17,348 nt of DNA. Source: Synergistaceae bacterium (lineage in GTDB: Bacteria > Synergistota > Synergistia > Synergistales > Synergistaceae). The first letter of the stretch is position 1. Each line of letters opens with the position of its first letter. The stretch is from the NCBI GenBank assembly GCA_030539135.1, contig JAUNSQ010000014.1:292-17639 (forward strand), in the 5' to 3' direction. Shown in pieces: positions 7,792-13,016 of this stretch. The position numbers were made by a program, and so were the translations under genes. The notes beneath the pieces are model-generated. The model did not search any database. It was not told where the DNA came from and worked only from the letters and a program-made list of their open reading frames with translations.

Positions 7792-7817
7792 CTATATATA
7801 ATATACAAGTTTACATT
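7784..7817. promoter_or_regulatory. Probable BirA operator for bioY
   Basis: An inverted repeat, AATGTCAACT (7784-7793) and AGTTTACATT (7808-7817), matches in 9 of 10 positions around a 14-bp AT-only-like spacer. Half-site form (TGTAAAC / GTTGACA) and spacing resemble known BirA operators, whose consensus is TTGTAAAC-type half-sites separated by about 14-16 bp. It overlaps the bioY -35 box, an ideal position for repression by biotin-bound BirA, and reaches the metX stop codon. BioY genes are classically preceded by such sites. birA itself is not in the window. Confidence 0.7.
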
Positions 7818-8898
7818 AGGATATAAGCAGTCCTCGAAGGAATTCGTCTAACTGGTCAAAGTCTATCAGAAAAGCGTCGTGTCCGTTCTCGCTCTCGATC
7901 TCGTCATATTCCGCGAGGACCCCCGCGTTTGATGCGTCGCGCGCGGCCTCCTCGACCTGCCAGTTGGCGAAGAGCATATCGCTCGATATCCCAACAGCAA
8001 GCAGCTTCTTGCCAGCGAAACGCTCCCACGCTTTGGCTACGCCGCCGCGCCCGATCCCTATGTCGTGGAGGTCCATCATACGCGTGAGATAAAGGTAGCA
8101 GTTCGCGTCGAACCGTTTCACGAGCTCCTCTCCATGGTGATAGAGGTAGCTCTCGACGCGGAATTGTCCGCCCCAACCCTTTGACGAGTTATCGTCCATC
8201 TCCCTCATGTATCTCTCCGAGAACGACTGCTCGCTGCGGTAGGTTATCATCGCGAGCATACGCGCCGCAGAGAGCCCGTTCACCGGTCCCGCGCCCTCGT
8301 ACTCGCCATTCTTCCACTCAGGGTCGTTCATTATCGTCTGACGCTGAACTGTGTTGAACGCGATAGCCTGCGGATAGAGCTTGTCCGGCGCGGCTATGAG
8401 CCCACACTTCTCTACGTCGTCGGGGAAGGATATGGCTATTTCGAGCGCGATCATGCCGCCGAGAGAACCGCCGACGACCGCGCGAAGCTTCTTAAATCCA
8501 AGCAGCTCCAGCGCGGCCTTCTGAGCTGCCGCTACGTCGCGCGGAGAGAGCATTGGGAATTTCATGCGGTACTTCTCGCCGGTGTCCGGGTCGATCGAGA
8601 TGGGTGACGTGCTTCCATAGGGGCTGGCGAGGTTGTTGAAGCATATCACGCAGTATTTTTTCGTGTCGAGCGTCTTGCCGTCGCCGACAATGGTGTCCCA
8701 CCAAGGCTCCGGCTGCCCGTCGATCTTTACTCCCGCGAGCCTGTGGCTGCCTGTCAGAGCATGGCAGACTACGATGACGTTATCGGCGTTCGCGTTAGGC
8801 TCGCCGTACATCGCGTAGACCTGCGCGACGTTCTTCATCGTGACGCCCGACGGGAGCGTTATCTCTGGGATGGTTACGGAGCCGATGGTTTCTTTCAT
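7816..8898 (-). CDS. metX: Homoserine O-acetyltransferase (MetX family)
   Basis: A 360-residue alpha/beta-hydrolase-fold acyltransferase that activates L-homoserine, normally with acetyl-CoA, for direct sulfhydrylation. The catalytic triad can be placed at Ser145 (GGSLGG nucleophile elbow), Asp307 (SSDMLF) and His340 (NGHDAF), in the spacing known for MetX. Substrate-region motifs include CHALTGSH (45-52) and SPRDVAAAQKAALELLG. The loop at 88-99 reads NNLASPYGSTSP, whereas MetX proteins usually have a glycine-rich G-G-C-x-G-T-T-G-P form, so acyl-donor preference (acetyl or succinyl) should not be assumed. The gene starts 2 nt after the metY stop, a tight operon implying coupled translation. 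Its stop codon lies within the putative BirA operator of the next gene. Confidence 0.93.
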   Translation of the reverse strand: MKETIGSVTIPEITLPSGVTMKNVAQVYAMYGEPNANADNVIVVCHALTGSHRLAGVKIDGQPEPWWDTIVGDGKTLDTKKYCVICFNNLASPYGSTSPISIDPDTGEKYRMKFPMLSPRDVAAAQKAALELLGFKKLRAVVGGSLGGMIALEIAISFPDDVEKCGLIAAPDKLYPQAIAFNTVQRQTIMNDPEWKNGEYEGAGPVNGLSAARMLAMITYRSEQSFSERYMREMDDNSSKGWGGQFRVESYLYHHGEELVKRFDANCYLYLTRMMDLHDIGIGRGGVAKAWERFAGKKLLAVGISSDMLFANWQVEEAARDASNAGVLAEYDEIESENGHDAFLIDFDQLDEFLRGLLIS

Positions 8899-8900
8899 CT

Positions 8901-10202
8901 TTATCTCGCCGCGGCTTCCAGCCCTGCCGAGAGGTCGTCAAAGATATCCGCCGTGTCCTCGAGGCCGACGCTCAGCCTGATAAGCCCGTCGCTGAGCCCG
9001 GCCGCCTTGCGCTGTTCAGATGAGAGCTGGCTGTGCGTCGTGCTTGCCGGATGGATTATCAGAGTGCGCGAGTCGCCGAGGTTTGCCATGTGGCCTATGA
9101 GCTTTAGGCTGTCGAGGAGTTTTCTTCCAGCTTCGACGCCGCCCTTCACCGAAAAGGCTATCATGCCGCCGCACCCGTCTTTGAGATAAATTTTTGCCAT
9201 GTCGTTTTGTGGGTGCGAGGTAAGGCCGGGATAGCGCACCCATTCGACCGCTGGGTGGGCTTCAAGAAATTTTGCTACTTCGAGAGCATTTTCGCTGTGC
9301 CGCTTCATGCGCAGACAGAGCGTAGAGATCGAAAGATGGAGCAGGTAAGCGTCGAACGCCGACGGACATCCGCCGAGGTCTCTTATTATCGCCATGTGGA
9401 GCTTTGCCCATAGGGCGGACGCGCCGAAACGCTCCGAGAAATTTACGCCGTGGTATGCTGGGTCGGGCTTGGCAATCGTTGGGAACTTATCGGGGTATCT
9501 GCCCCAATCAAAGTTGCCTCCGTCGATTATGGCCCCGCCTACTAGGTTGCCGTTGCCTGAGATATACTTTGTCGTCGAATGGACGACGATGTTCGCGCCC
9601 CACTCAATTGGTCGGCAGAGCGCGGGACTCGCGAACGTGTTGTCAATTATCAGAGGGACGCCGTGGCGCTCCGAGATATGGGCGAGCGTTTCGAGCGGCG
9701 CGACGTTCATAAGCGGGTTGCCGATAGTTTCGGTTATCATGCCGCACGTCCTGTCGTCTATCGTCTGTTCAAATTGGCACGGGTGGTCGCCGTCGACGAG
9801 GCGCGTTTCGACGCCGAAGCGCGAGAAGACGTTTTGCAGCAGTGTGAGTGTCCCGCCGTATACCTTCGTCGATACGACAAGGTTGTCTCCTGACGAACAG
9901 AGGGCCGCTACGAGATGGGTGAAAGCCGCCTGACCAGACGACGTCGCCACACAACCGAAACCTCCCTCCAGCGCGTTTAGCCCCTCCTCAAAAGCGCAGA
10001 CGGTCGGGTTGGACAGCCGCGAGTAAATAAAGCCGTCTTCCTCAAGGTTGAACAGTTTCGCGGCGTGCGCCGTGTCGTGGAACTGAAAAGCCGACGAAGC
10101 GTAGATCGGAAGCCCCGACGCGCCCGTCGCCGGGTCGCACTTCCAACCGCAGTGAAGCGCCCTCGTCATCATCCCAAATTTTTTATTGTCCTCATCCATC
10201 AT
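8901..10202 (-). CDS. metY: O-acetylhomoserine sulfhydrylase (MetY)
   Basis: A 433-residue PLP enzyme of the Cys/Met metabolism family; the length is that of MetY rather than the shorter MetB/MetC proteins. It makes homocysteine from O-acetylhomoserine and sulfide. Seen in the sequence: YSRLSNPT (Tyr60, Arg62, phosphate contacts to the neighbouring subunit), TSSGQAA, IIDNTF with Asp187 that contacts the pyridine nitrogen, the Schiff-base Lys212 in HSTTKYISGNG, and the C-terminal RLSVGLED. The N-terminal TRALHCGW is typical. A very strong AGGAGGAGG precedes two adjacent ATG codons; either the first (10202) or second (10199) could be used. It heads the metY-metX unit and lies behind an apparent ribosome-mediated attenuator, so transcription is likely set by charged tRNA-Met and perhaps tRNA-Cys. 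Confidence 0.95.
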   Translation of the reverse strand: MMDEDNKKFGMMTRALHCGWKCDPATGASGLPIYASSAFQFHDTAHAAKLFNLEEDGFIYSRLSNPTVCAFEEGLNALEGGFGCVATSSGQAAFTHLVAALCSSGDNLVVSTKVYGGTLTLLQNVFSRFGVETRLVDGDHPCQFEQTIDDRTCGMITETIGNPLMNVAPLETLAHISERHGVPLIIDNTFASPALCRPIEWGANIVVHSTTKYISGNGNLVGGAIIDGGNFDWGRYPDKFPTIAKPDPAYHGVNFSERFGASALWAKLHMAIIRDLGGCPSAFDAYLLHLSISTLCLRMKRHSENALEVAKFLEAHPAVEWVRYPGLTSHPQNDMAKIYLKDGCGGMIAFSVKGGVEAGRKLLDSLKLIGHMANLGDSRTLIIHPASTTHSQLSSEQRKAAGLSDGLIRLSVGLEDTADIFDDLSAGLEAAAR

Positions 10203-10235
10203 GACAGCCTCCTCCTATCATTGATAATTGAATAC

Positions 10236-10267
10236 AAAAAAATCGGCCCTGCAAAAAGCAGAGCCGA
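10236..10267 (-). terminator. Leader terminator of the metY attenuator
   Basis: On the minus strand TCGGCTCTGC (10267-10258), a TTTTT loop and GCAGGGCCGA (10252-10243) form a 10-bp stem with a single G-T wobble, followed directly by seven T residues (10242-10236). It is a textbook intrinsic terminator placed between the promoter and the metY start codon (10202), so it must be bypassed for metYX to be expressed. Confidence 0.92.
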
Positions 10268-10316
10268 CTGAACAGAACGAGAAAAATTTTCGTCTACTGT
10301 TTCAGAGTGGCTCCGC
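10258..10316 (-). promoter_or_regulatory. Antiterminator hairpin competing with the metY leader terminator
   Basis: GCGGAGCC (10316-10309), which lies within codons 15-17 of the leader peptide, can pair over 8 bp (one G-U) with GGCTCTGC (10265-10258), the 5' arm of the terminator. The stem is extended by CTGAAACAG (10305-10297) with CTGTTCAG (10275-10268; one bulged A) and ACGA (10293-10290) with TCGT (10280-10277). It is mutually exclusive with the terminator. A second copy of GGCTCTG (10368-10362), next to the leader's Shine-Dalgarno, can pair with the same segment and would play the role of region 1 in a trp-type attenuator. Confidence 0.75.
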
Positions 10317-10359
10317 ATATATCGCACATCATCATGTCTGTGGGCATTGAATATTTCAT
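10294..10359 (-). CDS. Methionine/cysteine-rich leader peptide of the metYX attenuator
   Basis: A 21-codon frame with ATG at 10359-10357 and TAG at 10296-10294. The product begins MKYSMPTD, continues with Met-Met-Met-Cys at positions 9-12, then DIC, and ends GATLKQ: five Met and two Cys in 21 residues. An excellent Shine-Dalgarno (AAAGGAGAGG) starts about 15 nt upstream of the ATG, and a consensus promoter lies upstream of that. The stop codon falls immediately after the antiterminator segment, so a ribosome that finishes the peptide would cover that segment and allow the terminator to form, while one stalled at codons 9-12 would leave it free. That geometry is what marks it as a control peptide, not simply a small protein. 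The CxxCG pair could alternatively be a zinc-knuckle fragment, but no partner motif is present. Confidence 0.82.
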   Translation of the reverse strand: MKYSMPTDMMMCDICGATLKQ

Positions 10360-10391
10360 AACAGAGCCTCTCCTTTCAGTAATTTCGTGAG

Positions 10392-10420
10392 ATTTTAGCA
10401 AAGCATCATGGCATTGTCAA
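10392..10420 (-). promoter_or_regulatory. metY leader promoter
   Basis: Minus-strand TTGACA (10420-10415), 17-bp spacer, TAAAAT (10397-10392), with TG one base before the -10 (TGCTAAAAT, an extended -10). Predicted transcription start is near 10385, giving a leader of about 180 nt before metY. Confidence 0.85.
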
Positions 10421-10463
10421 TACACGCCGCTGAAAAATATAACCATGAAAGCGGTGTTTAATG

Positions 10464-10469
10464 TATAAT
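10464..10469 (+). promoter_or_regulatory. -10 element upstream of the DUF554 gene
   Basis: A perfect TATAAT at 10464-10469, 35 nt before the GTG start. The -35 region 17 bp upstream (10441-10446, AACCAT) is poor, so the promoter may depend on an activator or be weak. It is back to back with the metY promoter, whose -35 box ends at 10420. Confidence 0.5.
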
Positions 10470-10504
10470 TACCAAATCGTACAGCGCGAAAGGGTGCGGA
10501 TAGA

Positions 10505-11206
10505 GTGGAATTTTTAAGCGGTCTGCCGTTGTTTGGCACATTAGCCAACGCGGCCTTCATAATATGCGGAGGTCTCGTCGGCCTCGCGCTCAAGACAAAA
10601 CTGCCGAAGAAACTTATGGAGCTCCCCGTTCAGGGCATGGCGCTCTTTGTCGCGACGCTCGGCATCGCCATGGCAATCAAGACCGCGCACCCGCTAGTCG
10701 TCATCTCAAGCATCGCGCTGGGCTCCGCGCTGGGGGAGTTCATTGGGATAGAGGCGTTCGTCGAGCGCGAGAGCAAGGCCCTTGAAAAAAAATGTGGAGA
10801 ACACGCGCAGGGTTTCTCGGCGGGGTTCGTCACGGCGAGCCTTATCTATTGCACCGGTTCGCTCGCTGTGCTTGGCTCGTTTGAGGAGGGGCTCGGCGGA
10901 TATCCGAACATGCTCCTCGCAAAAGGGCTGATAGACGGACTGACGTCTATAGCGCTCGCGGCGTCTTTGGGCTTTGGCGTGATATTCTCGGCAGTCCCAA
11001 TAATTTTGTATCAGGGCTCGCTGACCCTCGCCGCCGTATGGATACAGCCGTTCATGACCGACGCCGCGGTCGTTGAGATGAGCGCGACGGGCGGGCTCAT
11101 GCTTATGGCGATAGGCCTCAACCTCCTCGGACTTATGAAGATACGTGTCATGAACATGCTGCCGGGGCTGCCCCTCGCTGTTATATTCGTAAGGATGTTC
11201 CTATAA
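10505..11206 (+). CDS. DUF554 (YqgA/YdfK-type) integral membrane protein
   Basis: A 233-residue hydrophobic protein with about six to seven membrane segments. It has the DUF554 pattern: an N-terminal GTLANAAFIICGGLVGL, a conserved central FVTASLIYCTGSLAVLGSFEEGL, AKGLIDGLTSIALAASLGFGV, ILYQGSLTL, and a C-terminal segment ending NMLPGLPLAV. Translation probably starts at GTG 10505; AAGGG (10490-10494) lies 10 nt upstream. The family is widespread in bacteria and is presumed to transport small solutes, but no substrate is established. It is divergent from metY and followed by almost 290 nt without a gene, so it is likely a single-gene unit. I see nothing that ties it to methionine metabolism apart from sharing the intergenic region. 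Confidence 0.88.
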   Translation: MEFLSGLPLFGTLANAAFIICGGLVGLALKTKLPKKLMELPVQGMALFVATLGIAMAIKTAHPLVVISSIALGSALGEFIGIEAFVERESKALEKKCGEHAQGFSAGFVTASLIYCTGSLAVLGSFEEGLGGYPNMLLAKGLIDGLTSIALAASLGFGVIFSAVPIILYQGSLTLAAVWIQPFMTDAAVVEMSATGGLMLMAIGLNLLGLMKIRVMNMLPGLPLAVIFVRMFL

Positions 11207-11377
11207 CTTGCGCAGGTCACCTACTATAATTAGGAAGAATAAGTCTGACTATTTATTTTTTAGTGAAATTTTCCTCAAACTGTGCGCCGTCCCTTTTTAA
11301 GTTAACTATAAAACGAAAATTGTTCGATTTTAACGATATTCACACACAAATTGAATTTTTAAGCGCGGCCGCACCCC
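11207..11377. other. AT-rich intergenic stretch without a recognisable gene
   Basis: No convincing terminator follows the DUF554 gene: there are only weak A/T hairpins and a T-run at 11262-11267 without a stable GC stem. A TATAAA at about 11306 lacks a partner -35. No open frame with a ribosome-binding site was seen. Confidence 0.5.
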
Positions 11378-11406
11378 TTTACGCGCTCAAATAAGTAGAA
11401 TAAAAT
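11378..11406 (+). promoter_or_regulatory. Probable glutamate dehydrogenase promoter
   Basis: TTTACG (11378-11383) and TAAAAT (11401-11406) are separated by 17 bp. Transcription would begin near 11413. This lies at or just past an in-frame upstream ATG (11411), arguing that translation starts at the downstream ATG (11495) instead. Confidence 0.55.
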
Positions 11407-11429
11407 AATAATGCAGGAGTTTTGTTATC

Positions 11430-11470
11430 CTGTTATTGAGAGCGAAACAGTAATAGAATGCCCACAGGGC
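11430..11470 (+). other. Two hairpins in the glutamate dehydrogenase leader
   Basis: CTGTTATTG (11430-11438) can pair with CAGTAATAG (11448-11456) over 9 bp with two G-U pairs and a 9-nt loop. It is followed by GCCC (11460-11463) with GGGC (11467-11470) around ACA. They lie in the roughly 80-nt untranslated leader, 11 nt before the AGGGGG ribosome-binding site. They might stabilise the mRNA or tune translation. Confidence 0.45.
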
Positions 11471-11494
11471 AAAAATTCTAAGGGGGTTTTTTGT

Positions 11495-12772
11495 ATGTCT
11501 GTACAGAAACGCACTTCCACAAACGTTCTCCTTCACACCGCGCTCCAGAACTTCTACTCGGCAGCGGAAGAGATGGGACTTGAAGACGGACTCGTAGAGG
11601 TCCTCAGCCGTCCCGAACGCGCGATATCAGTATCAGTACCAGTCCAGATGGACGACGGATCCGTCAGGGTCTTCCAGGGTTATCGCGTCCAGCACTCAAC
11701 GGTCCTCGGGCCGGCAAAAGGCGGACTCCGCTTCCACCCAGACGTCAACCTTGAAGAGTGCGAAGCGCTCGCAAGCTTGATGACATGGAAATGTTCGCTC
11801 GCCGGTATCCCTTACGGCGGAGGCAAAGGCGGAATATCAGTAGACCCGTTCACGCTCTCACCGCGCGAAAAGGAAATGATGACCCGCACGTTCGCAGCCC
11901 GTATCGCACCGTTCATTGGCGACTGGACAGACGTCCCCGCACCTGACGTCAACACAGGCGGCCCAGAAATGGTCTGGATCATGGACACAGTCTCCAAACT
12001 CCGCGGACATCTCGAACCGGGCGTCGTAACAGGCAAACCTATCGCATACTATGGCTCAAAGGGCCGCACAGCGGCGACAGGACTCGGCGTTGCGACATGC
12101 GTCCTCGAACTCCTCAAGAGACAGAACATCGACCCGAAGGAAGCCACGGTCATCGTACAGGGCTTCGGCAACGTCGGGACATATAACGCGCTCTACCTCC
12201 AGCAGGCAGGAGCTAAGGTCGTCGGCATCAGCGACATCACCGGCGGCTATTACTGCAAAGACGGCATCGACGTCGTAGCCGCAAAGGCTTACGTCGAGAA
12301 GTCGCCGAAACGTATCCTCGAAGGATACACGCAGCCCGGACTCGTTAGGATGAACGGCGAAGAAATACTTGAGCAGGAATGCCTCGTCCTTTCACCGTGC
12401 GCGCTCGAAGGTGTCATCAGCGAAAAGAACGCCGGCAAACTCAAATGCAAATACATCGTTGAAGGCGCAAACGGCCCGACACGTCCGGAAGGCGACACGA
12501 TCCTCGACGAACGCGGGATCATCGTTGTCCCTGACTTCCTCGCCAACAGCGGCGGAGTTATCGGCTCATACTTCGAATGGGTACAGGACCTCGCCGGATT
12601 CTTCTGGACAGAGGAAGAGTACAACAACCGCCTCGTCCCGATCATGAAGGATAACTTCAAGAGAGTTTGGGACTATGCTCAGGAGCACAACGTCAAGATG
12701 CGCCGCGCGGCTTTCCTCGTCGCCATCAAGCGCGTCGCGGACTGCCTCAAACTGAAAGGGTTCTTCCTGTAA
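11495..12772 (+). CDS. gdhA: Glutamate dehydrogenase
   Basis: I place the start at ATG 11495 (425 aa) because AGGGGG (11481-11486) sits 8 nt upstream and the predicted transcript begins too late for the in-frame ATG at 11411. The enzyme interconverts glutamate and 2-oxoglutarate plus ammonium. Visible: GPAKGGLRF (Lys75), TWKC (Lys99), the catalytic GGGKGG (Lys111), APDVNT with Asp151, and the dinucleotide fold motif GFGNVG (223-228). VGISDITG at the end of the second strand carries an acidic residue, which would favour NAD over NADP, though this is tentative. The length fits the roughly 420-residue hexameric class. It is a single-gene unit with its own promoter and hairpin terminator. Codon choice leans to GAA, AAA and CTC, more uniform than in neighbours, as expected for a highly expressed catabolic gene. 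Confidence 0.95.
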   Translation: MSVQKRTSTNVLLHTALQNFYSAAEEMGLEDGLVEVLSRPERAISVSVPVQMDDGSVRVFQGYRVQHSTVLGPAKGGLRFHPDVNLEECEALASLMTWKCSLAGIPYGGGKGGISVDPFTLSPREKEMMTRTFAARIAPFIGDWTDVPAPDVNTGGPEMVWIMDTVSKLRGHLEPGVVTGKPIAYYGSKGRTAATGLGVATCVLELLKRQNIDPKEATVIVQGFGNVGTYNALYLQQAGAKVVGISDITGGYYCKDGIDVVAAKAYVEKSPKRILEGYTQPGLVRMNGEEILEQECLVLSPCALEGVISEKNAGKLKCKYIVEGANGPTRPEGDTILDERGIIVVPDFLANSGGVIGSYFEWVQDLAGFFWTEEEYNNRLVPIMKDNFKRVWDYAQEHNVKMRRAAFLVAIKRVADCLKLKGFFL

Positions 12773-12791
12773 GCCAGAGATAACAGCTACG

Positions 12792-12857
12792 GCATAAACT
12801 TCGCAGCATCAGCGGGAGGCTTTCGGCGTGTGTCGGAAGCCTCCCGCTTCGTTATGC
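12792..12857 (+). terminator. Hairpin terminator after gdhA
   Basis: AGCGGGAGGCTT (12811-12822) pairs perfectly over 12 bp with AAGCCTCCCGCT (12837-12848). GCATAA (12792-12797) and TTATGC (12852-12857) could add an outer stem. The core is very stable and 38 nt past the gdhA stop, but it is followed by TCGTT instead of a T-run, so it may act as a partial terminator or a 3'-end stabiliser. Confidence 0.65.
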
Positions 12858-12935
12858 GGCAGTGTTCGCCGTGCGGAGCCGTACGCAAACTATTAACGGA
12901 CGTTATGAAAATTTTTAATATTATCTAGTATTTTT

Positions 12936-12964
12936 GGTTGCAAAAGTCAGGGGAAAATTATAAT
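12936..12964 (+). promoter_or_regulatory. Possible promoter of the PAS-GGDEF-EAL gene
   Basis: A consensus TATAAT at 12959-12964 lies in an AT-rich stretch (about 12903-13005) that contrasts with the GC-rich surroundings. The -35 is unclear: GGTTGC at a 17-bp spacing or TTGCAA at 15 bp. It is the only candidate promoter before the 13017 start. Confidence 0.4.
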
Positions 12965-13016
12965 ATTATTAGCGTGGCAGTGTACAAAATATTATACTTA
13001 TTGATGAGGAACTGCT

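Noticed and set aside
10203..10500. SAM riboswitch, T-box or MetJ operator upstream of metY
   Set aside because: The leader is only about 180 nt and lacks the multi-helix S-box core, the T-box bulge TGGN-type antiterminator motif with specifier stem, and repeated AGACGTCT-like met boxes. The Met-rich leader frame and its pairings explain the region better.
11411..11494. N-terminal extension of glutamate dehydrogenase from ATG 11411
   Set aside because: The predicted transcription start coincides with that ATG, it has no ribosome-binding site, the extra residues do not resemble the family, and AGGGGG precedes ATG 11495 properly.
12917..12995. Three copies of AATATTAT (12917, 12962, 12988) as regulator-binding repeats
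   Set aside because: Spacing is irregular (45 and 26 bp), the word is low complexity and the region is simply AT-rich, as expected of a promoter region.
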